From Kaistia algarum (GTDB lineage: Bacteria > Pseudomonadota > Alphaproteobacteria > Rhizobiales > Kaistiaceae), in assembly GCF_026343945.1 (NCBI RefSeq), contig NZ_JAPKNJ010000001.1:868001-932000 (forward strand): DNA of 64,000 nucleotides. Direction: 5' to 3'. Positions 35,560-46,485 of the stretch are shown here, one piece after another; position 1 is the first letter of the stretch, and each line of letters starts with the position of its first letter. Under the pieces are notes generated by a model, which was not told the origin of the DNA, did no database searches, and worked only from the letters and a program-made list of their open reading frames with translations. Made by a program: the position numbers and the translations under genes.

Positions 35560-36561
35560 ATGAGTTTCGCAGGCCTCGGACCGCATGGCGAGCGTGCCAC
35601 GCCAGCCGATCGCATCGCGCTGACCGAGGAAGACGCCGCCGCCGCACGTGCCGGGCGCTTCAACCTCGCCGTCGTCCTGCACACGACGACAAGCGACTGG
35701 TCGCGGCAGGAGCTCGCCGGCATCGTCACCGCGCTCGGCTCACATGGCGCCGCGGTGGTCGAGGTGGCCGATTGCGGCTTCGACAGCGACCAGCAGAACC
35801 GCGAATTGCGCCGCCTGGCCGCCACGAACGTCGATGCGGTGATCAGCATTCCGATCGGCAACGCCGTCGTGGCCCAGGCCCATCGCGCCGTCGCCCATGC
35901 CGGCAAGAAACTGATCCTGCTCGACAATGCGCCGACCGGACTCATCCCGGGCGCGGATTATGCCGGCGTCGTCTCCTGCGACAATTTCGGGCTCGGGGCG
36001 ATCGCGGCCGAATTGCTGTCGCCCTATCTCCCGGAGGAAGGCGTCGCCGGCATCCTGACCTATGGCGTCGATTTCTTCGCCACTAAGGAGCGCGAGATCG
36101 CCTTCCGCAAATGGATCGACCAGAACCGGCCCGACGTGACGCTGGTGCGGGCGAAATTCCAGACGATCGAGGAAACCGGCCCGGCCTTCGACCGGCTTCT
36201 GGCCGAAAACGACGATCTCGACGGCATCTTCGTCGCCTGGGACGTTCCCGCTGTTAAGACGGTCGGCGCCATCCGCGGCCGTCGTCGCTCACTGCCGATC
36301 ACGACCGTCGATCTCGGCCAGGAAGTCGCCCAGCATCTGGCTGCCGGCGGCCCGGTCAAGGGCGTCGCGGCGCAACGGCCCTATGAGCAGGGGATGGCCG
36401 CCGGCAATGCCGCGCTCCTCGCGCTCATCGGCCGCCAGCTGCCCTCCTGGATCGTGCTGCCCGGCTTCCCCGTGACCAAGGCGAATGTCGTCGAGGCCTA
36501 TCAGGTGGTCTGGCACGCGCCTGCGCCGGCCGGGCTGCTGCGAGCCCGCCGCGATCCCTGA
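35560..36561 (+). CDS. Periplasmic-binding-protein homologue without signal peptide
   Basis: A 333-residue protein of the RbsB-like (periplasmic-binding type 4) fold, but the N-terminus (MSFAGLGPHGERATPADRIAL) has no signal peptide or membrane anchor, so it should stay in the cytoplasm. It also lacks a helix-turn-helix. Clear paralogy with the binding protein at 31873-32991: both share the RP(F/Y)(D/E)QG, ALPVEKAN/GFPVTKAN and VYHADAP/VWHAPAP stretches. A GGAGG site precedes the ATG. Co-directional with the ROK regulator; it could act as an intracellular sugar sensor or carrier. Start and cytoplasmic location are seen; the role is inferred. Confidence 0.85.
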   Translation: MSFAGLGPHGERATPADRIALTEEDAAAARAGRFNLAVVLHTTTSDWSRQELAGIVTALGSHGAAVVEVADCGFDSDQQNRELRRLAATNVDAVISIPIGNAVVAQAHRAVAHAGKKLILLDNAPTGLIPGADYAGVVSCDNFGLGAIAAELLSPYLPEEGVAGILTYGVDFFATKEREIAFRKWIDQNRPDVTLVRAKFQTIEETGPAFDRLLAENDDLDGIFVAWDVPAVKTVGAIRGRRRSLPITTVDLGQEVAQHLAAGGPVKGVAAQRPYEQGMAAGNAALLALIGRQLPSWIVLPGFPVTKANVVEAYQVVWHAPAPAGLLRARRDP

Positions 36562-36574
36562 GGTGGAGCCGTTG

Positions 36575-37747
36575 CTATTCGATCACCTCGAAGGAGGAGA
36601 GATATTTGTCGGAGAGTGTGATGCCGAGGCCGGGGACGTCGTCGCGAAGGTTGATGAAGCCGCGCTCAGGCAACGGATCGCCCTCGAACAGATAATAGAA
36701 CAGCTCGTTGCCGACCTCGACCTCGTTGACCGGGAAGAACTCCGAGATCGGGCAGTTAAGATTGGCCATGGTCAGGTGATAATTGTGCATCTGGCCAGCA
36801 TGGGGAATGACCGGGACCTGATAGGCCTCGGCCAGCATGTTGATCTTCTGCGCCGCCGTAATGCCGCCGACCCGGTTGGTGTCGTACTGGATGACGCTCA
36901 CCGCCTCGGCATCGAGAAGCTGCTTGAAGCCGAACAGCGTGAACTCATGCTCGCCGCCGGAGATCGGGATCGGGCTCTTGCGGCGCAGGAAAGAATAGCC
37001 GGCGATGTCGTCCGGCAGCACCGGCTCTTCCAGCCAGCGCGGGCGGAATTCCTCAAGCCGCGGCAGCATCCGCTCGGCATAGTCGGTGGTCCAGCCCATA
37101 TAGCATTCGATCATGATATCGACGTCGTCGCCGACGACTTCGCGGACGGTGCGGATCAGGTCGATGTTCTTGCGCATGCCGGCCGCGCCGTCGCGCGGTC
37201 CCCAGCCGAAGCGCAGCTTCATCATGGTGAAGCCTTCATCCAGATAGCGCTTCGCCTCGGCGGCGAGGCTGTCGAGCGGCTGGCTGTAGAGCTTGGAGGC
37301 GTAGACCGGGATCGCCTCCTTGGTTCGGCCGCCGAGAAGTTTGAATACGGGCTTGCCGACGGCCTTGCCCATGATGTCCCAGAGGGCGATGTCGATCGCC
37401 GAAATCGCGGCCATGCCGATTCCCTTGCGGCCCCAGGCGATGGTCGAGCGGTACATCTTCTGCCAGATCGCCTCGACGTCGAACGGATCGCAGCCGATGA
37501 CCAGCGGCGCCAGATAGGCGTCGATGATCGGCTTGGCGATACGCGGGGCGAGGGCACAATTGCCGATGCCGACGATGCCGTCATCGGTCTCGACCTCGCA
37601 GACCAGCCATTCGTGAAAGCGGAAGGAACTCATGGAATCGCCGAGCCCGCTCAGCGCATCCATGGCGCTGGCGCTCAGATTGCTGCGCGGCGCGGCTGTG
37701 GGGCCGGTCCAGCGAAAGACGCGCGAGCGGATACTCTTGATCTTCAT
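36575..37747 (-). CDS. Mandelate racemase/muconate lactonizing family dehydratase (rhamnonate dehydratase-like)
   Basis: A 390-residue enolase-superfamily enzyme that would dehydrate an aldonic acid to a 2-keto-3-deoxy acid. Visible active-site residues: Lys177 in MKLRFGWGP, metal ligands Glu214 (IECYMGW), Glu240 (WLEEP) and Glu266 (GGEHE), and His316 in [11 protein letters not shown]. The HNYH and [11 protein letters not shown] segments point to the L-rhamnonate/L-lyxonate dehydratase subgroup; the exact acid sugar is not fixed. Last gene of the minus-strand operon of importer 5, ending 13 bases from the convergent signal-less binding protein. Confidence 0.9.
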   Translation of the reverse strand: MKIKSIRSRVFRWTGPTAAPRSNLSASAMDALSGLGDSMSSFRFHEWLVCEVETDDGIVGIGNCALAPRIAKPIIDAYLAPLVIGCDPFDVEAIWQKMYRSTIAWGRKGIGMAAISAIDIALWDIMGKAVGKPVFKLLGGRTKEAIPVYASKLYSQPLDSLAAEAKRYLDEGFTMMKLRFGWGPRDGAAGMRKNIDLIRTVREVVGDDVDIMIECYMGWTTDYAERMLPRLEEFRPRWLEEPVLPDDIAGYSFLRRKSPIPISGGEHEFTLFGFKQLLDAEAVSVIQYDTNRVGGITAAQKINMLAEAYQVPVIPHAGQMHNYHLTMANLNCPISEFFPVNEVEVGNELFYYLFEGDPLPERGFINLRDDVPGLGITLSDKYLSSFEVIE

Positions 37748-37770
37748 GCTATTTCCTCGGGCGGCAACGC

Positions 37771-38805
37771 TTAGTCGACGAAGGTTGTCCGGATCGTCTG
37801 TCCGCTCGCGGCCGACGCGTAAGCCGCCTCGACCAGCGCGAAGGTTTTCAGATTGTCGTGGCCCGACGTCGCCGGAACCGCGCCGCTATCGAGACAATCG
37901 AGCCAGTGGCGCTGAATGGCGCGAACGCTGTCCTGCGTGACCGTCCACGGCTCGGCGCCCCAGGAGACGGGTTCGGGCGTGACCGTCTCGCGGTGGGTAC
38001 CGGCGGCATCCGTCCAGACGATCTGGTAGCCGGGATCGATACGCAGCGATCCGGCATCGCCGTCCAATTCCATCACCATCTGGGGAAACGGATCCGGATC
38101 GGGGCGGCTCGCATAAGAGATTTCGCAGACGCTGGTGGCGCCGCCGGCGTGCCCCAGCAATACGGTGGCGCGGTCCTCGCCCTTGATGCCGGGCCTCACC
38201 GACTGCGCGCGGCAAGCAACCGTCTCAGCCTCGCCCATGAAGACGCGCGCGACGTCGAGAACATGGATGCCGACATCGAGCAGCGAAAAGCGCTCGACTT
38301 CGGCGAGATAGGGCTGGCCGGCATAGATGTCGTAACCTGTCCGGAACGAGAAGCGGCCCCAGACGACCTTGCCGATCGCGCCCGAATTCACCAGTTCGGC
38401 GGCGCGCAGCAGCGGCGCCTGGAACCGGAAATTCTCATGCACCATCATCGGCAGGCCGGCGCGGTCGAGCGCCGCGACGAGTGCGCGCGCGTCCGTCCAG
38501 TCGGGAGCCAGCGGCTTCTGCACGATGACGGGCACGCCCCGGGCGGCGCAGGCCCCGGCGAGGGCGAGATGCGACGGGGCGGTGGTGGCGATATCGACGA
38601 AATCGAGGGACTCGCTGGCGAGCATCTCGTCGACATTCGTGTAGGCCTTCGGCACGCCGAAGCGCTTCGCCGCCGCCTCCGCCTTGGCGCGATCGATATC
38701 GCACACCGCGACGATGCTGACGCGTTCGCGAAGGTCGTTCCAGGCGTTCAGGTGATTTTGCGAGAAGAACCCGCAGCCGATCACGGCGGCGCGACGATGG
38801 GTCAT
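37771..38805 (-). CDS. Gfo/Idh/MocA-family oxidoreductase
   Basis: A 344-residue NAD(P)-dependent dehydrogenase with Rossmann motif [11 protein letters not shown] (about residues 9-19). The family EKP motif is QKP here (VQKPLAPDW, about residue 97), a tolerated change. [16 protein letters not shown] near residue 175 is the usual substrate-side helix. In the operon with the rhamnonate-dehydratase-like gene it could oxidise the imported sugar to the lactone or acid. Only distantly like the dehydrogenase at 30608. Confidence 0.9.
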   Translation of the reverse strand: MTHRRAAVIGCGFFSQNHLNAWNDLRERVSIVAVCDIDRAKAEAAAKRFGVPKAYTNVDEMLASESLDFVDIATTAPSHLALAGACAARGVPVIVQKPLAPDWTDARALVAALDRAGLPMMVHENFRFQAPLLRAAELVNSGAIGKVVWGRFSFRTGYDIYAGQPYLAEVERFSLLDVGIHVLDVARVFMGEAETVACRAQSVRPGIKGEDRATVLLGHAGGATSVCEISYASRPDPDPFPQMVMELDGDAGSLRIDPGYQIVWTDAAGTHRETVTPEPVSWGAEPWTVTQDSVRAIQRHWLDCLDSGAVPATSGHDNLKTFALVEAAYASAASGQTIRTTFVD

Positions 38806-38827
38806 GGTGGCGGTCTCCGGGTGTCGG

Positions 38828-39834
38828 TCAGGTCGCGGTGGATCGTCGGGCCTCGATGCCGGGCTCGATCCGGATCTGGCGGCGCGTCAGGCGGGCGAGG
38901 ATGCGGGTGCGCTGGCTGTCGAGCAGCACGGCGATGAAGATGATGGCGCTGATCACCAGCGGATAGAGATATGGATTGGCGTTGAGCAGGACGAGGCCGT
39001 TCTGCACCGTCTGGATCAGGATGGCGCCGAACACCGAGCCGAGCACGCCGCCGCGCCCGCCGAACAGGCTCGTGCCGCCGAGCACCGCCGCGGCGATGAC
39101 CGGGAACTCCTTCTGCAGGCCGAAGCCGGACGAGGCGGCGGCGACCTGGCTGAACGAGACGAAGCCGCCGAGGCCGGCGAGCGCGCCGCACAGCACATAG
39201 GTCGCGAACACCACGCGGCGGACGGGAATGCCGGCCTTGCGGGCGCCGTCGCGATCGGCGCCGATCGCATAGAGATAGCGGCCATAGGGCGTCCATTGCT
39301 GCACCCAGAGCGCGACGAGCAGCACGGCCGCCATGGTCCAGACCGCATAGGAAATGCCGAGGAAGCCGCCCTGTCCGAAGGTGAGCACGGGGTCGCCGGC
39401 AAAGACCATCTTGGTCTGCGACAGATGCAGCGCCAGGCCGCGGCCGACGAAGAGCGTCGCCAGCGTCACCACGAAGGCGGCGATGCCGAGACCGACGATG
39501 AAGAGGGCATTGATGGCGCCGAACAGGGCTCCGATCGCCGTCATCAGCGCCATCGCAGCCGGCGCCGGCAGATCCTTGAAATAGAGCCCGGCCACGGCGG
39601 CGCAGACATACATGGCCGCGCCGACGGAGAGATCGACGCCGGCCAGGAGCAGCACGAAGGTCATCCCCACCGCGACGATCGCCACATTGGCGGACTGCGT
39701 CAGGATGTTGGCGAAGTTCTGCACCTCGAGAAAGCGCGGGGCGAGGATCGCGAAAAGCACCACGACCGCCACGAACAGCAGGGCAGGGGCCGAACGCAGG
39801 ATGGCGAGGCTGGCGCGGGTCGAAGTCGTCTGCA

Positions 39835-39835
<1 letters not shown>
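38828..39835 (-). CDS. Ribose-type ABC transporter permease (second of a pair)
   Basis: A 335-residue RbsC-family permease with LLLAGVDLSVGAAMYVCAAVAGL near residue 63 and FPVIAAAVLGGTSLFGGRG near residue 255. ATG 39835 shares one base with the ATPase stop (TGATG). The open frame continues upstream only inside the ATPase gene. Confidence 0.92.
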
Positions 39836-41378
<1,543 letters not shown>

Positions 41379-41382
<4 letters not shown>

Positions 41383-42371
41383 GCTGCCACCCTGACCAGA
41401 ATGCGGCTGCGCAGGGCATCGATGATGGCTGCCAGCAGGATGACGCCGCCCTTGACCGCGAAGACGATCGATTGCGAGAGGCCGAGCAGTTGCAGGCCCT
41501 TGTCGACGACCGAGAGGAAGAGCACGCCGAGGATCACCCAGGAGATCTTGCCGCGCCCGCCGAAGAGGCTGACGCCGCCGATCACCGCCGCGCCGATCAC
41601 GTCGAGCAGCACGCGCTGGCCGAGCACCGGCGTGCCGGTCTCGAGGCGGCTGGTATAGACGATCGAGGCGAGGGCGGCGCAGAAGCCGGCGAGCACGAAG
41701 GCGATGATGATGACGCGGCCGGTCGGCACGCCTGAAACGGTCGCGGCGCGCGGATTGTTGCCGACGGCATAGAGCCAGCGGCCGAGCGTCGTGCGGCTGA
41801 GCAGCCAGTGCGCGGCAAAGGCGACGACGAGGCAGAGCATCAGCGCATAGGGAATGCCGGCGACGCCGCCCCGGCCGATGACCGAGAACGCGGCTGGCAG
41901 ATCGCCGATACTCACGGATGTCGAGTGCAGCGAGGTGAACCAGATCGCGGCGCCGCTGAGAAAGGTCTGCGCCACCAGCGTGACCATGAAGGACGGCATG
42001 CCGAACCGCACCACGCAGAGCCCGTTGGCATAGCCGACCGCGAGCCCGATCAGCAGGAAGGCGACGAGCGCGACCGGCACGGCCAAGGCATTGCCGGCCA
42101 GATAGCCGCCATCGCCGGTCATCAGCGACGCGGCGACGACGCTGCTGAACGCCATGGTCGAGGTGATCGAGAGGTCGATGCCGGCGACGATCAGCACGAA
42201 GGTCTGGCCGATCGCGAGCAGCAGCAGCGGCAGCATCGCCATGACCACTTCGAGCGCCGTCTGGACGCTGACGATCTCGGGCGCGAACGGCCACAGGCAC
42301 AGCACGTAGAGCGCCGTGAGCAGCAGCACCAGATACTCCGACGTGAGGAGGCGGCGAAGGAAGCGCCACAT
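41379..42371 (-). CDS. Ribose-type ABC transporter permease (first of a pair)
   Basis: A 330-residue RbsC-family permease with IGQTFVLIVAGIDLSITSTMAF near residue 58 and LLDVIGAAVIGGVSLFGGRG near residue 252. ATG 42371 begins just before the first transmembrane helix; the frame is open to 42446 but that part spans the hairpin region. Together with the permease at 38828 it makes a two-permease system like importer 3. Confidence 0.92.
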
Positions 42372-42451
42372 GACGTGCACTGGCCTCGTTGGAAAGAACG
42401 CGTGGGAAGAAGAGGCGCGGCAGTGTGCGGCCCGCCGCGGACGCAAGACAA

Positions 42452-42482
42452 GAGCCGCCGGGAACGCGGCTCAGCGAGCCGC
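42452..42482 (-). promoter_or_regulatory. Alternative stem-loops after binding-protein gene
   Basis: Three 7-base arms: GAGCCGC (42452-42458), GCGGCTC (42466-42472), GAGCCGC (42476-42482). The middle arm can pair with either neighbour, giving two mutually exclusive hairpins in the 142-base gap between the binding-protein stop and the permease start. Confidence 0.55.
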
Positions 42483-42513
42483 ATTCCCTTTCATCCGGCC
42501 TGGGATCGGCTGA

Positions 42514-43515
42514 TCAGCCGTTGGCCTTCTTCCAGACCGCATAGCCCCACATCTTGTCACGGTCCTGATCGAGCGTTTCCTGCGTGATGACGAAGCCGGG
42601 GTCGAGCAGGAGCTTCGGCACGTCCTCGCCCTTGTTCATCTTCTCGATCGCGCCGATGGCGAGGTCAGCCTCATAGAAAAGGTTCTGGACGCCGCCGACA
42701 TCCATGTAGCCGTCCTTGAGCGCCGCGTACTGGCCCTCGTCGCCGTCGAAGCCCGCGAACAGCACATGCCCTTCCTCGCCGGTCTTCTTCCACTTGCCGG
42801 CGATCTTGAGCGCCTGCTGGATCTGCGGCAGCAGGAAGTCGGACGAGGTCACGAGGAAATTGATGTCGGGATTGGCCTGCAGCGCATTGGTCAGGTCCGC
42901 GAACGCCTTGTCGGGGTTCCACTCGGTGGAAATGCGGGCCACGACCTCGATGATGTCCTTGTTCTGGTCGACGACGTCGAAGAAGCCGTCACGGCGCTGG
43001 ATGGCGTTCTGGTCGCCAAGATCGCCGATCAGGATCGCCGCCTTGTACTTGCCGCCGGCCTTGCGCGCCTTGTCGACCAGCGCCTGCACGGTCGATTTCA
43101 TGATGGCGCGGTTATCGGCCTGCACGGCGGAGGACTTGGCGTCGCTCTCGGCCGGCGGGCGGTTGAAATGCACCATCGGGATGCCGGCCTTGTTGGCCTC
43201 GCGGATCGCGGGGATGACGGCCTTCGAGTCGGTCTGCACGATGATGATGCCGGAGACCTTCTTCTGGATCATCGACTGAACCTGCTCGAACTGCTTGTTG
43301 TCGTCGAGGTTCGAAATCGATTCCAGCGGCGTGTAGCCGGCAGCCTTCGCCTTCTCCTTCAGCACGTCGAAGCCGGTCACCCAGAAGGGCGACTGCAGGC
43401 TGTCGAACATGATGGCGATGGTCTTCTCGTCCTCGGCGCGAACGGCACCGGGCAGAATGACGGTGCCTGCGGCGAGGATAGCCCCCAGATTGAAGGCGCG
43501 ACGCGTGACGTTCAT
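42514..43515 (-). CDS. Ribose-type ABC transporter periplasmic binding protein (Tat-like signal)
   Basis: A 333-residue sugar-binding protein. The signal has a twin-arginine motif (VTRRAFNLGAILA, about residues 3-15) and a cleavage site after VRA (about residue 27), then KTIAIMFDSLQSPFWVTGFDVL, a standard first lobe. VSGIIIVQTDSKAVIPAIREANKAGIPMVHFNRP is the typical hinge region. First gene of the importer 5 operon; divergent from a GntR/FCD regulator with tandem candidate operators between. Confidence 0.93.
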   Translation of the reverse strand: MNVTRRAFNLGAILAAGTVILPGAVRAEDEKTIAIMFDSLQSPFWVTGFDVLKEKAKAAGYTPLESISNLDDNKQFEQVQSMIQKKVSGIIIVQTDSKAVIPAIREANKAGIPMVHFNRPPAESDAKSSAVQADNRAIMKSTVQALVDKARKAGGKYKAAILIGDLGDQNAIQRRDGFFDVVDQNKDIIEVVARISTEWNPDKAFADLTNALQANPDINFLVTSSDFLLPQIQQALKIAGKWKKTGEEGHVLFAGFDGDEGQYAALKDGYMDVGGVQNLFYEADLAIGAIEKMNKGEDVPKLLLDPGFVITQETLDQDRDKMWGYAVWKKANG

Positions 43516-43608
43516 GGTTCCCTCCCTTCGATGAACCGGAATGTCCGGTCCGCAATGCGGGCCTCCGGCTAGGCCGCGCCCGACAGGAGGGACTCATAAC
43601 GCCTTCAA

Positions 43609-43648
43609 AGTTGTTAGACAACTCCATTGGTGCTAAATTTGTTAGACA
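43609..43648. promoter_or_regulatory. Tandem candidate GntR/FCD operators
   Basis: AGTTGTTAGACAACT (43609-43623, near-perfect palindrome) and TTGTTAGACA again at 43639-43648, starting 28 bases apart. Both lie in the divergent promoter region between the importer 5 binding-protein gene and the FCD regulator, matching the TTGTNNNACAA style of this subfamily. Confidence 0.65.
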
Positions 43649-43697
43649 GGATACACGCCGGGTGCGAGCCTGAGTCCGGTACAGCAGGGGTTCTCTG

Positions 43698-44402
43698 ATG
43701 TCTCAATCCAAGTCCGCCCCACCGGTTCGAGGCATGCTGGCGGACGAAATCGCGCAATATCTCAGCACGAAAATCCGCAGCGGCTTCTTCGCCTATGGCA
43801 CCAAGCTGCCGACCGAGCACAGCCTGTCCGACCAGTTCGGCGTCAGCCGCACCGTCGTCCGCGAGGCCATATCCCGCATAAAGTCAGATGGTCTGGTGAC
43901 ATCCAGGCAGGGAAGCGGCGTCTATGTTGCGCATTCGGCGACGCGGCGCTCGTTCAAGCTGGGGGAGCAACTGGTCGACGCCGCCGACGTCCTGGCCCTG
44001 TTCGAGCTGCGCCAGCCGCTGGAACTTGCCTCTGCACGGCTTGCAGCCGCGCGCCGAACGGAAGACGATCTGGATAGAATTCGTAAGGCCCACGCCGCCA
44101 TGGAGGCCACTAGCGACTGGAGCGAAGAAGGCGTGATCGCCGATCTCGCCTTTCATCACGAGATCTCCATGGCGACTGGCAATGCTTATTATGCTGATTT
44201 CATGGCGTTTCTCGGCGGCGCGCTACAGAATACCATTCGAGCCGCGCGATCGGGCAGCGGCCGGCCGGAAATCAAGCAGATCACCATCGACGAGCATGCG
44301 CGCATTCTGAATGCCATCGAGCAGCGCGACCCCGAATCCGCGGCCATTGCTATGTCGATGCATCTTCAGGGCGCCAAGGAGCGGATGTCTGACAAGTCCT
44401 AG
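43698..44402 (+). CDS. GntR-family regulator, FCD subfamily
   Basis: A 234-residue regulator. The winged helix is at about residues 12-77 (EIAQYLSTKIRSGFFAYGTKLPTE, SRTVVREAISRIKSDGLV, GSGVYV); the all-helical FCD domain follows from about residue 97 (FELRQPLELASARLAA, FHHEISMATGN). Divergent from importer 5 and the rhamnonate-dehydratase-like operon, so probably its repressor responding to an acid sugar. Tandem TTGTTAGACA sites lie 50-90 bases upstream. Confidence 0.92.
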   Translation: MSQSKSAPPVRGMLADEIAQYLSTKIRSGFFAYGTKLPTEHSLSDQFGVSRTVVREAISRIKSDGLVTSRQGSGVYVAHSATRRSFKLGEQLVDAADVLALFELRQPLELASARLAAARRTEDDLDRIRKAHAAMEATSDWSEEGVIADLAFHHEISMATGNAYYADFMAFLGGALQNTIRAARSGSGRPEIKQITIDEHARILNAIEQRDPESAAIAMSMHLQGAKERMSDKS

Positions 44403-44603
44403 TCTTCAGCTTCAGCTTCTTTGGAACCACTGGCTTCGTCCAGATTTGTCTGATGAATTCGGATCCCTGGAAGAGGCCGGATACGATCCCTCTTGCCACG
44501 CTTCCAGCGAGCGGCCCCGGAGCTACCGGTGGGACGCTCCGTCAGAAAATCGGATCCCGAAACACAAAGCCGCCTTGCAATGCTGCGAATTTCGCCCGAT
44601 GCT

Positions 44604-44621
44604 AGGTTGACTGGTCAACCT
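44604..44621. promoter_or_regulatory. Candidate UTRA-regulator operator
   Basis: AGGTTGACTGGTCAACCT, an 18-bp near-perfect palindrome ending 17 bases before the ATG of the UTRA regulator at 44639, so probably autoregulatory and controlling the nucleoside operon that follows. Confidence 0.6.
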
Positions 44622-44638
44622 GATGACTGGATGTGTCG

Positions 44639-45508
44639 ATGGCCCGTGCGCCCGTCCCTCTTGCCGATCCGACGATGGAGCGTCCGCTCTATCGTCAGTT
44701 GATCGACAGCCTCCGGCGCGATATCGCGGCGCGGCAGCCGGGCGACCGGATCGACAGTGAACCCCAGCTTTCCCGCCGCTTCGGCGTCAGCCGCTTCACA
44801 GTGACCCGCGCGGTCGAGGCGCTGGTCGACGAGGGGTTGCTCTATCGCCGCCAGGGCCTCGGGACTTTCGTCGCCGCCCCGGCGCTGACGCGGGCGCCGT
44901 CCTATCTGATGAGCTTCACGGAAGCGGTCGCCGCCGCCGGTCGCGCACCGGCGCATCGCGTCCTCGCCTTCGGCCCGGCGCAATGGCGTCCCGACCTGCC
45001 CTTTGCCGAAGGCGAGGCGCTGGTTGCGCTCGACCGGCTCCGCCTCGTCGACGGCATGGCGACAGCCATCCATCGCTCGGTGCTGTCCCGTGTCATTGCC
45101 GATCGCGTCGGGCTGACCGCCGACATCGTCGCGAACCCCGCTTTCTCGCTCTATCGCCGTTTCGAGGAGGCCGGTCTGTTCGTCGAGCGCGGCGTCGAGA
45201 TGCTGCGCGCCCGCCCGGCGAGCGACGAGGAAGCGCGCCTGCTGCGCCTGCTCGACGACCGCGTCGTCATGGCGGTGCGCCGCCAGTCCTTCGCGGCCGA
45301 CGGAACGATCCTCGATGTCGTCGACGCGGTCTATGACGCGCGCCGCTACGCCTATGAAGCCGAGATCCTGCGCAAGACGGGACCGGCCGAACAGACAACC
45401 AAACCACAGCCTTCCAGGGAAAAAGACCATGTCTTACAAGTGGATAGTGAACAGCGCTTCGGCCCTCGCCTTGGCCCTTGGAGCGACGAGCGCAGCGAAG
45501 GCGGCTGA
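44639..45508 (+). CDS. GntR-family regulator, HutC/UTRA subfamily
   Basis: A 289-residue regulator: winged helix at about residues 15-80 (LYRQLIDSLRRDIAARQPGDRI, SRFTVTRAVEALVDEGLL, GLGTFV) and UTRA domain about residues 95-240. ATG 44639 is preferred to GTG 44633. The UTRA domain seems to end near YAYEAEILRK, yet the frame runs about 45 residues further and overlaps the next gene by 80 bases in another frame; that tail is probably not a folded part. It heads the nucleoside-type importer operon and is its likely regulator. Confidence 0.87.
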   Translation: MARAPVPLADPTMERPLYRQLIDSLRRDIAARQPGDRIDSEPQLSRRFGVSRFTVTRAVEALVDEGLLYRRQGLGTFVAAPALTRAPSYLMSFTEAVAAAGRAPAHRVLAFGPAQWRPDLPFAEGEALVALDRLRLVDGMATAIHRSVLSRVIADRVGLTADIVANPAFSLYRRFEEAGLFVERGVEMLRARPASDEEARLLRLLDDRVVMAVRRQSFAADGTILDVVDAVYDARRYAYEAEILRKTGPAEQTTKPQPSREKDHVLQVDSEQRFGPRLGPWSDERSEGG

Positions 45509-46463
45509 CGCGCCGGCGGCCCTCATCATCGCGCAGGGCGGCCTCGGCGATCAATCCTATAACGACCTCGCCTATGAGGGCTTCAAGAAGGCCGTCGCTG
45601 CCGCCAAGATCGAGGGCAAGCCGGTCGAATCGAAGGACGTCGTCGCGCAGGCAGCCGATATTCTGCGCCGCGCCTCCGACGCCGGCTTCGGCCTTCTGGT
45701 CGACCTCGAATATTCGCATGGCGAGGCGCTCGCCACCGTCGCCAAGGATTATCCGGACACGAAATTCGTCATCCTGAACCAGGTGCAGCCGGGCGCGAAC
45801 GTCGCTTCGGTGCTGTTCCAGGAGCAGGAAGGCTCGTATCTGGCCGGCGCGCTCGCCGCGCTCGTCACAACCGATACCTCGATCCCCGGCATCAACGACA
45901 AGCCGATCATCGGCGTGATCGGCGGCACCAAGTCGGTCGGCATCGACAAGTTCATCGTCGGCTATATCCAGGGCGCGCATGACGTGAACCCGAATGTCGA
46001 GGTGAAGGTCGCCTATTCCAACAATTTCGGCGATCCGGCGATCGGCCTGCAGATGGCGAAGGCCATGTATGATGAGGGCGCGGACATCGTCTATCAGGTC
46101 GCCGGCGGCACCGGCATCGGCGTGATCCAGGCGGCAAAGGAGACCGGCCATTACGCGATCGGCGTCGATACCGACCAGGACGGCCTCGCGCCCGGCGCCG
46201 TCCTTACCTCCATGCTGAAGCGCACCGATATCGCCGTCGAGACCGTGGTTGGCGATTATGCCGGCGACAAGTTCCCCGGCGGCCAGACCGTGACGCTCGG
46301 CCTCAAGGAGAACGGCGTCGCGCTCTCGGACATGAAATACACCAAGGACAAGATCCCGGCGGCGACGCTCGCCAAGGTCGACGAGTTGAAGGCCAAGATC
46401 CTCTCCGGCGACATCAAGGTCTGGAACGCCGTCGACCAGGGCTATCCGAACTTCTTCAAGTAA
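45429..46463 (+). CDS. BMP-family (PnrA/Med-type) nucleoside-binding protein
   Basis: A 344-residue substrate-binding protein of the basic membrane protein family, usually binding purine nucleosides. Signal peptide about residues 1-26 (cleavage after AKA, no lipobox Cys). Family segments: QGGLGDQSYNDLAYEGFKKA, PDTKFVILN, QEQEGSYLAGALAAL, IGVIGGTKSVGIDKFIVGY, and ADIVYQVAGGTGIGVIQAAKE. The gene begins within the end of the UTRA regulator gene and has AGGGAAA upstream of its ATG. Downstream come the matching ATPase and permeases. Confidence 0.93.
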   Translation: MSYKWIVNSASALALALGATSAAKAADAPAALIIAQGGLGDQSYNDLAYEGFKKAVAAAKIEGKPVESKDVVAQAADILRRASDAGFGLLVDLEYSHGEALATVAKDYPDTKFVILNQVQPGANVASVLFQEQEGSYLAGALAALVTTDTSIPGINDKPIIGVIGGTKSVGIDKFIVGYIQGAHDVNPNVEVKVAYSNNFGDPAIGLQMAKAMYDEGADIVYQVAGGTGIGVIQAAKETGHYAIGVDTDQDGLAPGAVLTSMLKRTDIAVETVVGDYAGDKFPGGQTVTLGLKENGVALSDMKYTKDKIPAATLAKVDELKAKILSGDIKVWNAVDQGYPNFFK

Positions 46464-46485
46464 GCCGGCATAGCATCGAGCGCCC

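Noticed and set aside
35560..36561. LacI-type regulator as the identity of the signal-less binding protein
   Set aside because: The first 35 residues show no helix-turn-helix and the binding fold begins right after them.
45315..45428. Longer N-terminus for the BMP protein
   Set aside because: The extension reads through the regulator gene; the ATG at 45429 starts a proper signal peptide after a ribosome-binding site.
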